A stretch of DNA of 64,000 nucleotides from Siphonodentalium dalli (Eukaryota > Mollusca > Scaphopoda > Gadilida > Siphonodentaliidae). The position numbers and the translations under genes are program-made. The notes under the pieces were generated by a model, which worked only from the letters and a program-made list of their open reading frames with translations, did no database searches and had not been told where the DNA came from. The stretch covers positions 46,257,797 to 46,321,796 of the forward strand of contig CP136061.1 of assembly GCA_032622095.1 (NCBI GenBank). Reading direction: 5' to 3'. This document shows, piece by piece, positions 11,401 to 26,400 of the stretch (position 1 is the first letter of the stretch; every line of letters starts with the position of its first letter).

Positions 11401-14400
11401 CATATGGAAATGTTTTTTTTGTCCCGTCCGAGCAGATATCTGAGTCACAGGTTGTCGTGTCTCAATGCAATTTGCTATGGATGTTCACCTCTATGAGGAC
11501 ATTCAGAGGTAGGGTTGAAATGATTAATCGACTAGTCGTAGTCGACGCTGAAATGTCAGAACGTCGACTGAATTTTGCCATCGACTAGTCAGAACATAGT
11601 GTATTTGTTTCATGAATAACGTTTTCAAGTTCGATTCCGGCATAAACTGTGTTAACTGCGCGTAAGTTATAGGGCTGCAACTATACGCCCACCTCACGAT
11701 TCGATACGTATCACGATTGACGCGGCTTTATCGTTTGTCGGAGACCGCTTTGATCTAAACACTGTGTATATTTCAATTGATCTCACACCGTCGGGTTATG
11801 ATGCGACAATGTGTGAAGGTCGCTTAATGTGACGTCATTGGTGCTACCGTATATAAATGATACTGACATTGAGAACTGGCTATCGTATAACGTAGCCTAT
11901 ACTATAGGGCGTATTTAGTCGGAACATTAACATTTTATAGTGACACTGCTCGGCACCGGTTTATTGGTGATCACGTGACTAAACAAAATCTCGAACGCTG
12001 ATATTAAATTTAAAACCTGTATAAATGATCGTGTTTCTAATCATTATCCACCACATGTCTAATTATATAATTACATTCAGTGTGTTGGATAAATATCAAG
12101 ATGTTTACTGTATTATTTCCCAAATAAATTGGTGTCTATGCAGGGAAATGCGCTACGCAATAGACCGTCATTGCATCAGTCATCAGTGTGCGCCATGTAC
12201 GATGAATTTTCCATACCATGTTATGTTTGAAAGTTTTGATATCGGGTACCGACTAGTCGACGCGACTTTTGGGCCTCGACTAGTCGACTTTGAAATTCAC
12301 TAGTTGTTTCAACACTATTCAGAGGAGTGTTCAATCGTTTTATTTGAGTTTTCTGTTTTAGAATTATTCATCTTTGTTTATCTGAAAATGTTTATTTTTG
12401 GTCCATCTGCCTGAGTATCTCGGCTATAGGTGGTATGCCACATGGGGGTATACACTGGATGACAGCCCAGCTCTCATTTTGTGTGACATGGGGGGTATGC
12501 ACCGGGCGACAGCCCAGCTCTTGTTTCGTGTGACATGGGGGTATACACCGGATGACAGCCCAGCTCTTGTTTCATGTGACATGGGGGTACACACCGGATG
12601 ACAGTCCAGCTGTGACATGGGGGTATGCACCGGGCGACAGCTCAGCTCTTGTTTCCTGTGACATGGGGGTATGCACCGGGCGACAGCTCAGCTCTTGTTT
12701 CCTGTGACATGGGGGTATGCACCGGGCGACAGCCCAGCTCTTGTTTCGTGTTACATGGGGGTACACACCGGATGACAGCCCAGCTCTTATTTTGTGTGAC
12801 ATGGGGGTATGCACCGGGCCACAGCTCAGCTCTTGTTTCGTGTGACATGGGGGTATGCACCGGGCGACAGCCCAGCTCTTGTTTCGTGTGACATGGGGGT
12901 ATGCACCGGGCGACAGCCCAGCTCTTGTTTCGTGTGACATGGGGGTATGCACCGGGCGACAGCCCAGCTCTTGTTTCGTGTGACATGGGGGTACACACCG
13001 GATGACAGCTCAGCTCTTGTTTCGTGTGACACGGGGGTATACACTGGATGACAACCCAGCTCTTATTTCGTGTGACATCGGGGTATGCACCAGGCGACAG
13101 CTCAGCTCTTGTTTGCTGTGCAATCTTCTTACAAATGACAGAAAAACAAATTCTTTTCTGTCACGGAAGTAGTAATTTCAATGATTTCAATAAGTCCTAC
13201 CATTGCATATATAGTCCGTATTAAATGTTTCATGTTTCTAGGGTTGAAACGATTAATCGACTAGTCGTAGACGACGCTGAAATGTCTGAACGTCGACTCT
13301 GAATTTTGCCGTCGACTAGTCGGAACATAGTGTATTAGTTCCATGTATAACGTTTTCAAGATCGATTCCGACATAAACGGTGTTAACTGCGCGTAAGTTA
13401 CGGTAAGTATAATGTTTGGTGGCACCCGGAATTGACAGTGTTACTAGTATAGACACACACGGTGACCCGACTATTAATTGAAAGAATGAAATTGACAACA
13501 CAATGTCTCACTCGTCGTTTGAAGTCAAAGACATCACTGCGACATGATGGCAATGATTGACGCGGCTTTATCGTTTGTCAGAGACCGCTTTGATCTAGAC
13601 ACTGTGTATATTTCAATTGATCAATTGAAGGTCGCTTAAGGTGACATCATTGTTGCTACCGTATATAAATGATACTGACATTAACAACCTGGCTATCGTA
13701 TTCTACAACATAGCCTATTCTATAGGGCGTATTTAGTCGGAACATTAACATTTTATAGTGACACCGCTCGGCACCGGTTTATTGGTGATCACGTGACTAA
13801 ACGAAATCTCGAACGCTGATATTAAATTTAAAACCTGTATAAATGATCGAGTTTCTAATCATTATCCACCACATGTCTAATTATATAATTACATTCAGTG
13901 TGTTGGATAAATATCAAGATGTTTACAGTATTATTTCCCAAATAAATTGGTTTCTATGCAGGGAAATGCGCTACGCAATAGACGTCATTGCATCAGTCAT
14001 CAGTGTACGCCATGTACGATGAATTTTCCGTACCATGTTATGTTTGAAAGTTTTGATATCGGGTACCGACTAGTCGACGCAACGTGACTTTTGGGTCTTG
14101 ACTAGTCGACTCTGAAATTCACTAATCGTTTCAACACTTCATGTTTCTATAGACATATTATTAGAATCGGGCCAAAAGTGAGAATTATTACATTTTTACA
14201 AGTTCATGGATATGATACCTCGGTTTCACTCCAATGCTCATTACAATAACGTTACCAGGAAAGAAACTCTTTTCTGCAATGTTACCTGATTGCAAAATTA
14301 CATTTGACCAAACTTTTCAAGCCTATGCCAGCAATTGTCTCTCGAAAAATAACCAGATCTTACTGATCCCTTACACTCGTTAATCAGTACCTGTTTGCCC

Positions 14401-17400
14401 CTGTATTTTTGGATAACTACAGGGCTTAAAATCTGAGTAGAATCAGAATCTTGATTCTCAGTTTGATTTTCGTAAAAGCATCTTATTCACTGTAGAAATG
14501 CTATAAATTGAGTCTCGCAAATTTTGATGGATTTAAAGGCCTGAACTTCATGTATATTACCAGAAGTCACCCATGCTTACTTATAAAAACAATGATGATT
14601 AGGTGCTAATATGGCGTCCTTTCTTAATCAAGTGTCAATACTTTACTGCTTTATGGTTTTACTACCACAAAACGGCAAAGAATAAGCAGATCAGTGCATA
14701 TATTTACATGTATGTTGGTATATTTTTTTCCCACTTTTTTGGGTTTTTTTTGGAATGCTGTTTATTCTCTTAGTTTGTGATTTTTGTTTGTTATTAATTT
14801 TATTCTATTGTAATTTAGATTCGGTTTTCTCAAAGTTCCTATATTTTGGTTTTTCAAATTAGCCAAAGTTTCTGAAAAATTGTCAAAAAATTAGAAATGG
14901 CTAAACAAATGGCCAGAAGAATTTTCCAGCCAACGTGAACCCTGACTGTTATGCCATATAAATCCTGACCAGCATACTATGGAAAGATCTTTATGTTAAA
15001 GATGCATAATCCCAATTAACGCTTGAAAATTACCTTGGCTTCGGGGGTAAAAAATATTTTAATCGAGTCAAGGAACCCACTCATCAAAGCTCAGAGTGAT
15101 CAGATATCGATGTTTGAAATCTATTATTTTTCACCACCAATAATTTTATGTGGCCCAGTAAAGAGTTGATGAGAAGACGGTCTCGGATCAAATTGCGGAT
15201 GAAGATCGATAACTCTAATATCAAGTGGCTGTTTTGTGTCAGATATTTGACAAACCGGCAAAATTTCATTGAACAAAATGTTGATAAATAAAAGATTTTG
15301 GGCAATTTTTATGTTTACCCATACCATAGTATGGTAAACATAGTGTCGTTGTCCGGATTGACCACTCGTCGTTCGTCCGTCTGTCTGTCTGTCCATCTGT
15401 CTGTCCGTAGACACTTCACGTGTAATGCGATAACTCAAAACATTTTCTATCCAATCAGAACCAAATTTTGTATATGGGTATATCAGCCCAAAATACAGAT
15501 CGAGTTCGAATTTGGGTTTGATCCGAGTTTTTGTTAAAGAGTTATGGCCCTTTTTCGACTTAGAATTCAAGCATTCTCAAACATTTTTTATCTGATTGGA
15601 ACCAAATTTGGTATGTGAGTTTCACAACCCAAAATACAGATCGAGTTCGATTATGGGTTTGATCCGATTTATTTTAAAGGAGTTATGACCCTCTTTTTTT
15701 TTTTTTTAAATAAAAAAAAAAAATCTGATGCTATAACTGAAGTATTTTTTGTCACCCCTCACCCCTCACCTGCGTAGTTTTTGGTATTGATTGGTTGATT
15801 GGTTTAGAAAATAATTAACCCTTCACACACATGCTATCCAATGCAATAAGTTAAACATATTTCTTCTGATCTGCCTCATATTTCTTACCTAGGTTTTTCT
15901 TAGCATGTTCTTCATCTGTATGGTTTTCGGTATTGTTTTATTAACCCTTTTCACACTCTTATGTTTACTTAGAATTCACCCAAGCTGCTATGACTCAAAA
16001 CATTTTTCATCTGATCAACACCAAATTTGGTATATGAATTTATCACCCCTAAAAACAGATCGAGTTCGAATATGGGTTTGATCCGATATATTTTAACAGA
16101 GTTATTGTCCTTTATAATTCAATTAATTAATACCTCTTTGCTGCTGTGAATTTGAAGAGAACATATAACACAGACCAGGTGTGTTATTGAAATGAGTTAT
16201 TTATTGCTATGAACGTTAGATACTACATGCTAAGGTGGCTGGCAGGGTTTGTTTATCATATGTCAAACTGTGATTGATGACTCTCTGGTCCAGTTTTGTT
16301 TTCTGTTTGGGTAAGATTAACCCCATACTATCCGATTTGATAACTCAAATATTTCCATGGATTATGTTTATAGTTCTTGGCATAGTTTATGATAACACAC
16401 CCCTAACCTGCAAATGAGGGTCATTTGGTTTATTTGCTTAAAAATATTAACATCCTCCACCAATCCTGTTGACACAATGTGATAAGTAAATATTTTTCAC
16501 AGGATCACTATATAAAGTGTGAATTGTTGAATCTTTTGTACTCATGAAAAGGATGGTGTAAGGATTTATAAAAATAGCTAATCGCTATCGCCAAAGTATG
16601 GGTTAAACATCTGCCAATCGTGATCGGCCTCTCGTATACTATAGTTGACTGGTTAGCATTATTTTTGGGCAATTACTCGATTCTGATAACTGAAGCGCCA
16701 TTTCATAAAATGCTGTTGTTGGAATGTGATGATATGGGGACGATCGAATCAGATTGAGTTCCTTTAAAGACATATTATGTACTTGTTCCGGTGAAAATGA
16801 TCTGTTAGTATCCAGGCGAACTGGATGAATGTAGCATTCTACTAACATCGTCGAAAATATGAAGCAAATCAACCGTACCTCTCCATAGAAAACATCGTCT
16901 GAACTACGTTCAATTGTAAATATTTACTACTACATTCGGGACGCATCTATCAGCGATAAAGTAACGAAAATGATTTCACCGTTGAGAGTTACTGCATTGA
17001 ATTAATGTATAAGAATGATGGTGTGTGTTGTGAACTTGGATATAATATTTGTAAACATTACTATTTTGAACAAGATTATTCTCCATTTATATTTTATCAC
17101 CCTACCGGAGTGTTTCACATCACTTTAAAGGCACAGGCGGCGTTCATTGAAGAAATATTCATATTTTTCAAATCGCCACCAACAGAAGGAATATTAAAAT
17201 ATGTATAGTTTTGTTCATATGCCAAACATAATCAGCACGTAAATAGTATATTGTCGCCAAGACGTACGATAGTGTACGTAAACAAGAGCCTGCTCGTGTT
17301 ACAGAAGTTTTGCTTCTGTTTACATGACACAGCGCAATTCTATTGGTTAATCACACACAAATTATATAAACTCTCTTTATTATTTCCATATCAGGAAAAC

Positions 17401-20400
17401 AGTAACAAATAACGTTCGTTATATTTACCATATCCGGATCTAAACAAAAGCCAGGTTCTGTAACGTTTTTTGCTTTTGTTTACATAACAATGTAAAAACA
17501 TTTGACAATAACATACTGTTTATGCAATATTTCTGATTGGTATAAGAACAATGTCTGTCTATATTTTACTATTCTTTCTGTTTATGGCGGTTTTTGACGG
17601 AGGTTAATATTTTAACAGCATAACCACCGCCAACGCCACCCGTATCTTTAAGGACTTTGCCGTGTGATCTAATACATGAGCATTCAGTGACATAAATATT
17701 TTTTTCAAGTGACAATGAATGAAGGATATGTGTTTTGACAACAATATTACAAAATTGCTCCACTTATAGGTTGTCAGAGAAAAAGAACAGCTACAAACAG
17801 AATACAAAAAAGCTGTAATGGCTAAGAGTCGTCTGGAGAATTTATGTAGAGAACTCCAGAAGCATAATAAACTCATAAAGGTTTGTTTTCACAGGTAGTA
17901 GGCAGGTTTAGATATGTGACCCGCCATATCAAATCCAGTCGTAAGTCGGGATTTTTTTACCCTGTGCCAATGCATTCTCTTATATATGCGAGTCGACCAT
18001 AGGTCGCCTTGCATATATAAGAGAATGCATTGGCCTAACAATTTTTTATCATTTTTTTTAAATAAATGTTTCTTACAATTTTAGGACATAAAGTGAAAAA
18101 CATCTACTACCCTGCAGGGAGCCCCACACATATATAGAAGCATATAGAAGAGTGTTGTCTGCTCATGTTTGTCTGGGGCTCTGTATGGGTGAAATTATAA
18201 AATTGTTAAAGAATGCAAGAAAAAATTATTAAAATTGAAAAAAATTGTTAGGCCAATGCATTCTCTTATATATGCGAGGCGACCTATGGTCGACTCGCAT
18301 ATATAAGAGAATGCATTGGCACAGGGTAAAAAAAATCCAGACTTACAACTGGATTTGATATGGTGGGTCACATATGTCTAACTTTTCACTTCAACCATCA
18401 TCAGACTATAATATTCTATATATGCAGACGTCCACATGTGAGTTGTTCACATGAGTAGTGGATGCTATGCAACGGGGGCTAGCCGATTCGATTCGAGATT
18501 CGATTTGATATCGACATCAGCCTCCCGATTTGATATCGGATTTTGAATCTGTGACAAAGTGCCGATTCGCAAGGCCCTAATCCCCGCGATTTTTGTCAAC
18601 ACAAAACATACTCAATTTTCCGGTGGAAGGAGCAAATATTATAAACGTGCAGTCCCAAATAAGCTATGTGCAGTTGGAAATTTTGTTATGTTCATAAATG
18701 TGTAGTTTAATTTTCGACCTGGTGGCAGGAAGTTAATTTGTTTATTAATTTGCTCTTCACTGAAAATGCCCTATGATTTTGATACTACATAAATGGCAGC
18801 TTTTCCAAGCTCATGTATACAGTAATGCCCTAAGTAATCGACTCTTTAACTACAGCAGAATTATGGGTAACTTTTCAGGATTTAGTCGGAAATATGGCCA
18901 TATTTCCGACTAAATCCTGAAAAGTTACCCATAATTCTGCTGTAGTTAAAGAGTCGATTACTTAGGGCATTAATGTATGTAATACCTACATTCTTCACTG
19001 AGTCCATGCGACATAAGTATTAACTCTTCCATGACTGGATCTTCCTGAAATTTTGCGAAAACCCTTTGCCATTGCATTCTCTTATATATGCGAGCTACCC
19101 ATATGGAGTCTCACATATATAAGAGAATACAGTGGCCTAACAATATTTACCTTCGCCTTGTAAGCCAGTGCATTCTCTTATATATTATAAGGCTTTCTAT
19201 GGGATCTTTAATGCTGCACGAGCACAACTCCCGTCATGATAGTGTTAAATGGAAATGAAGACTTGTTAGCTCAACTTTACTTTGTAAAGTTTGAGCTATT
19301 GCCATGGTTTGGTATCCGTCGTCCGTGTGTGTGTGCGTGATGTGTCAACAATTTCCTTTAGCACGGGCTACAGTTCGTACCTTTGGTCCGATTATTATGA
19401 AATTTGTCATGGATGTTGACATTGACATGTAGATGGGAACGAGTCATTTTGGGGTCATTCGGAAAAAAAACATGGCCGCCAGTGGCCATCTTGGATTTCA
19501 AAATTCAATCCATTAGCACAGGCTACAGGCCGTACCGTTTGTCTTATTGTCATGAAATTTGTCATGGATGTTAATATTGACATGTAGATGGGAACGAGTA
19601 ATTTTGGGGTCATTTGGCCAAAAAACATGGCCGCCGGCAGCCATCTTAGATTTTACTCTTTGTATGACTAAATCCTTTAGCACGGGCTACAGGTCGTACC
19701 TTTAGTCTGATCATCATGAAATTTGTAATGGCTGTTGAAATTAGAATGTAGATGGGAACGAGTCATTTTGGGGTCATTCGGACAAAAAACATGGCCACCA
19801 GCAGCCATCTTTGATTTCAAAATTTAATCCATTAGCACAGGCCACAGGTCGTACTGTTCGTCTGATCATCATGCAATTTGTCATGGATGTTAATATTGAC
19901 ATGTAGATGGGAAGGAGTAATTTTGGGGTCATTCGGCCAAAAAACATGGCCGCCAGAAGCCATCTTGGATTTTACTCTTTGTATGACTAAATTCTTTAGC
20001 ACAGGCTACAGGTCGTACCTTTAGTCTGATCATCATAAAATTTGTCATGAATGTTAATAATGACATGTAGATGGGAACGAGTCATTTGGCCAAAAAACAT
20101 GGCCACCAGAAGCCATCTTGGATTTTACTCTTTGTATGACTAAATCCTTTAGCACGGACTACAGGTCGTACCTTGAGTCTGATCGTCATGAAATTTTTCG
20201 TGCCTGTTGAAATTGGAATGTAGATGGGAACGAGTCATTTTGGGGTCATTTGGATGAAAAACATGGCCGCCAGTGGCCATCTTTGATTTCAAAATTCAAT
20301 CCATTAGCACAGGTCGTAATGTTCGTCTGATCATCATAAAATTTATCATGGATGTTAATATTGACATGTAGATGGGAACGATTAATTTTGGGGTCATTCG

Positions 20401-23400
20401 GCCAAAAAACATGACCGCAGCAGCCATCTTGGATTTTACTCTTTGTATGACTAAATCCTATAGCACGGGCTACAGGTCGTACCTTTAGTCTGATCATCAT
20501 AAAATTTGTCATGGATGTTAGCAATGACATGTAAATTGGAACGAGTCATTTTGAGGTCATTCGGACAAAAAACATGGCCACCAGCAGCCATCTTGGATTT
20601 TACTTTTTGTATGACTAAATCATTTAGCACGGGCTACAGGTCGTACTTTTAGTCTGGTCATCATAACATTTGTCCTGGATGTTAACAATGACCTGTAGAT
20701 GGGAACGAGTCATTTTGGGGTCATTCGTCCAAAAAACATGGCCACCAGTGGCCATCTTTGATTTCAAAATTCAATCCATTAGCACAGGCTACAGGTCGTA
20801 CCTTTAGTCTGATCATCATAAAATTTGTCATGGATGTTAGCAATGACATGTAGATTGGAACGAGTCATTTTGAGGTCATTCGGCCAAAAAACATGGCCGC
20901 CAGCAGCCATCTTGGATTTTACTCTTTGTATGACTAAATCATTTAGCACGGGCTACAGGTCGTACTTTTAGTCTGATCATCATAAAATTTGTCCTGGATG
21001 TTAACAATGACATGTAGATGGGAACGAGTCATTTTGGGGTCATTTGTCCAAAAAACATGGCCGCCAGCAGCCATCTTGGGTTTTACTCTTTGTATAACTA
21101 AATTCAATCCATTAGCATGGGCTACAGGTCGTACCTTTAGTCTGATCGTCATAAAATTTGTCATGGATGTTAACGATGACATGTGGATGGGATATAATCA
21201 TTTTGGGGTCATTCGGCCGAAGACATGGCCGTCAGCAGCCATCTTGGATTTTACTTTTCTCTTCATGTCTATAAACTAGTATTAGACATTCAACTTTCCA
21301 CATTCCTAATCGCTCCATTGACTGTAATACATTAAATTATTCCCTTTCCAAGTTGAGCTACAGTGTCATTGACACTTTCATTTTCCTTAAAATAAAGGAT
21401 TTATCATTTCAGTCCCTACGATGTATGATTTATTGAGGTTTCTAATAAATAGTGAAGAAATATTTATCTGTTGCTGCATTCATTGTATCTTTTATTGACA
21501 GAAATATGTGACCCGCCATATCAAATTCTGTTGTAAGTCGGGATTTTTTTACCCTGTGCCAATGCATTCTCTTATATATGCGAGTCGACCATAGGTCACC
21601 TCGCATATATAAGAGAATGCATTGTCCTAATTTTTTCTTGTATTCTTTAACAATTTTATAATTTCACCCATACAGAGCCCCAGACAAACATGAGCAGATG
21701 ACACTCTTCTATATGCTCTCCCTGCAGGGTAATGGATGTTTTTTATTTTATGTCCTAAAAATTGTAAGAAACATTTATTTAAAAAAAATGATAAAAAATT
21801 GTTAGGCCAATGCATTCTCTTATATATGCGAGGCGACCTATGGTCGACTCGCATATATAAGAGAATGCATTGGCACAGGGTAAAAAAAAATCCCGACTGG
21901 GTTTGATATGGCGGGTCACATATGTTAGGCCAAATAAATAAAATATTTGTGTTCTTAGACAACTAGATCTCAATTTTGAGATGAGGGAGGGAGGCTTTTT
22001 TTCCTCAAAAATATTGCGTAAACATTCTCCAGAAAGCAACAATTAATTTTCATTGTTCAAATCCAATATCTGTAACAGAAAATATTGAAAAATATGTTTG
22101 ATGAGGCTTTATAACAGAACATTTCATTGACGAGGGAGGTGCCTGAGAACTCAGAATTTTAATTTATTTGGCATTTAATTATAGGTAATTGAATGAGTTG
22201 ACTTTGTTTGTCTCTACAGGAAGAAAGTATTCAGCGAGCGAGAGAGGAAGATGATAAAAGAAAAGAGATCTCTGCCAAATTCCAGGTTAATATTCTGTAA
22301 CCAGCTTTCAAGAGGCTTTATTTCATTATGCAGGGTTTCCACTATAGCGGCAGGGGATCCCTTTTTGGGCCCCATTCCCCCAGCCAATTTTTCCCCTTCT
22401 GTCATACCACAGGACATATTCCATATGTATACAGGTATAAAGATGTTTACTTCTCAATTTCGTTGGGACAGTACTAAGAAATTTAAATAGTTGACAACTT
22501 TATTTGATTTCTAGCGAGAATACACACTCGGACCGATCTAACACGAACTGAGGAAGTGATCAAACCGGAGTTCGCTAAAACACATGCTTTGGAGTCCGCT
22601 GGTTACATTGCTGCGGTTAGGTTACGAAAAATGACCGCCGGTAATTTAATCATGTTATATTCCAGTACGTTATGCATCCGAACTTTCTGCTGAGTTTTTA
22701 ATACCCGGTAGTGGTCGTTTAACTTCAACGGGCGTGTTTCCGTATACAGCAATTAAATTTTGTCAAATAAATTTTCTATGTTTTAAAGTTATTGCGGTTG
22801 ATAGCATAGTAACTTAGGTAGAAAATGGATGCAAAACCATCAGCAAATCTACTCTCTGTTTCTTCTATTGGCCGATACAACAAAAGTAGGTCCACTAGTG
22901 TTTCCACGACATTGAAAACATTGACTGCATTTTCCCCTCAGCGGATACAGGACCCGTTCCCAAAAACCTAGCGGAAAGCCTGCATTATGGCATTGGGTGT
23001 TCATTTTACTTGGTGTGCATCTAGATTAATTTGGTGTTGAATTTGGTAAATAAATCCAATCCTCATTCCTCACTGATAAGTACATTCACCCTGCTCATGT
23101 AATAAATATCCTGTTGTTAGCCTTTTAAACATTAGGTGATGTGTTAATTACACTGGCAGTCTGGATGTGCAATTCCTGACTGTCTGCTGAGGTGGCTACT
23201 CTGTTGTTTCTTGGACTTGATTATTGTTATTGGGAGTTTGCATGGAGCAGTTAGTAGTTACTGACCCACAAATTTACGAACCCACAATATAGTCATAAGC
23301 TGCTGAATTATGAAAATTGAATTAAAGCCATTTTACCCTTTGAAGTGGTTAAGTCAAGCAGTTGTCTCATGAGTTCCGTGTGAATATATAATATTCATGT

Positions 23401-26400
23401 TGTCCAGCCAGGAAATGTAGAGTGATGTATGTGTAAGTCAATAGCTCAATTTAAAAGATTCATGTTTATTGTGATGTTCACTGCCTGTTTATTAGTGTCT
23501 TTATCCACAGTTTCTTGACTAACCTGCAGCACACATTTATTTCTTTGAAATTCAGTGAGTAAAATGAGTATTTTGTTTCTCATAGCAGAATGCAATCAAT
23601 GCAAATCAGAAAGTTCGATAGCAACTCATCCATTTTGAAGTGCAGTTTTATCTCCTAAGAAAAGTAATTGCAGGTCCAACTTTCTGATTTTAGCAACAAA
23701 CAATATAATGAAGATCCATTTCATTAAAAATATACAGTGTATTGCAAAATGCTATGGGAAATATTAAATTTTAAATAATTTTTATATATTTTATTAGCAG
23801 AATGCTACGATATAACAGTTATTTTAAGCCCTGCTTTGAAATTTTATTCAGTTCAGTAAAACAATTATTTTTTTTTTAACTCTTTGATGACTGAAGCTTC
23901 CTCAATTTTTGCGAAAACCCTGTGCCAATGTATTATATGCGCGCGCGAGACGCCCTATACAAGCCTTGAAATAGTGTGTCTGTCATTTGCAGAATGAGGT
24001 CCCCAGAGGGTGAATTTAGTGATGCTACCCCGCATAGCGGGCTAGCATCACCAAATTCACTCTCTGGTGACCTCATTCTGCTTACACCTCGGCAGAATCA
24101 GGTTCCCAGAGGGTGAATTTGGTGATGCTAGCCCGCTATGCGGGGTAGCATCACTAAATTCACCCTCTGGGAACCTCATTCTGCAAATGACAGACACTAT
24201 TTCAAGGCTTGGCCCTATATATGGGCGCCTCGCATATATCAGTGAATGCATTGTCCTAACAATATTTACCTTGATCTTGTAAGCCAGTGCATTCTCTTAT
24301 ATATGCGAGGCTCCCTATGGGAGACTCGTGTATATAAGAGAATGCACTGGAACATGGTCTTTAATGCTGCACCAGCGCAGCTCCCATCATGAAAGGGTTA
24401 AACTACCAGTCAATAGCCACTTTGCCTCAGATTTCATTGACACACTTTCTGGCCCAGCCATGAATATTCACCCAGGTAAAAACAATGCGTATGTAAAAGC
24501 AAAGGCAGACATAAGTTGTGCAGTCTAATGCTCTAGTTGTGCACCCAAGAGCTTAACCTACACATTGCTTAATATTATATATTCTCTTTCAGAACACGAT
24601 AGGCGAAATTCAATCTCAAATGCAAGATAACCACGAAAGAAATAAAAAACTTCGGGAAGAAAATGCTGAATTAGCAGGAAAACTGAAGCAATTTATTGAG
24701 CAGTATGAAATCAGGGAGCAGGTAAGGGCGATAACTTGATCTATTGACCAGTGGTAAGGGAGATAACTATTGACCCGTGGTAAGGGAGATAACTATCTAC
24801 AATGACCATTGATCTACAATGACCATTGTTTGTTCTGTTGTATGATTGGTTTATAACTACACAATATGGGACTGTCTTCATTGAAACCCACGATATTTGC
24901 ACCGATCCACTGAAAAATTTCCTTTAAAATGTTGTAGCCTCTTTCTGAAGTTACAATCCCCATATATTCTTATCACGAATGATCCTTGTTATGGAAATTA
25001 TTTTTCCTAATTACCCTGTAATCGGAAATGCTGATTTGTGTGTTGAAATATGATGTGATACTTCGAACTTGGAAGGTCCAAGCCTTGAAATAGTTTGTCT
25101 GTCATTTGCAGAAAGAGGACCCCAGAGGGTGAATTTAGCGATGCTATCCCGCACAGTGGGCTAGCATCACCAAGTTTACCCTCTGGTAATCTCATTCTGC
25201 TCAGGCCTCAACTGTTATGGGAGACCTAGGATGAGATTAAAGTTCCCCAGTTGAAGTTGGTGATGTTCACCCATTAATCACCTTGATTAATATGCATTTT
25301 ATCTTCTGCAAATTAGGGGATATAGAAACTGAACAGAAGTGACTAAAAACATGGTTATTTTGAGACTATAGATACTTCGCAGAAGATGAAATCCCTAGAG
25401 GGTGAATTTGGTGATGCTAGCCCACTGTGGGATAGCGTCACAAAATTCACCCTATTGGGACCTCATTCTGCAAATGACAGACACACTATTTCAAGTCTTG
25501 GGAAGGTGAATCGATAAGTTTGCTATCCTGTACCTGTTTATGTATTATATGTTTTTACCTACCCTCAGCCCAGGACTCGAAAAGTCCTGAAATTTCTACT
25601 TGTCATAAAGGACACGTAGAACTATTTCTTACCTGTCACCCTGTGTCACCTCAGAATTTTGCCTTTGGACCAAATAACTTGAAATCCTTGCATTTTATTT
25701 CCGAGAATGATTGATTCTGAGATATCATTGATTAAATGTGGTACATGTATATAATTTCAGTGTTTCTTAATAATATATAACAAACCAAATAGGATTTAGT
25801 GTAACACAGATGGGCTATGTAAATATTAATATCTAAACATAGCTATGCAATGATAAAAATGGCATTCTCATCAATTCTCATGTTTATTTTGGGCAACTTC
25901 TGTATTTGGGCACAGCATTTACCAACTTGAATTTGGAGGAATATATGAACCCTGTAATAATATAATGTCATTGTGTCGTATTTCAGCAACTTGAGAAATT
26001 AATGAAGCATCGAGAGCTCGAAAATCAACTTTCTGATGCAAAGATTCAACAGGCTGCTGTCATCCTACGAGAAGAGCAGGAGAGGAATAAAAAGGAAAAG
26101 GAACTGGTAGGATTTATATTAATCTGTCTTTCTTCTGTCCATGAAGAATTAGTACATTTGTTAGCTAAAAAAAATTCCAATAAATGTGGGCTTCATCGGC
26201 ACACCCTGCATCCCAGTCCAAGTATTCCTCAATATAAACCAGATAATGAAATCGGTTTGGATAATACTGGTTCACGGCGAAGCCCTGTTCATATACCGTT
26301 CTATATTAGGGTTGAAGCGTCGTTTACCGGCTCACCTAAAATCATTATTGACTGTAATAAAATGTCACAAATGTTCTGTAAACCGGTTTAATCCATAGAA

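Noticed and set aside
12424-13044. Overlapping open frames of 60-126 codons on both strands with repeated SHETRAGL / MTAQLLF-like text
   Set aside because: They follow the 46-47 bp minisatellite exactly and have no non-repeat sequence, so they are not treated as genes.
16639-16872. 77-codon minus-strand frame with ordinary-looking composition
   Set aside because: Part of it overlaps a dispersed repeat shared with 28.7 and 60.2 kb, and there is no family resemblance.
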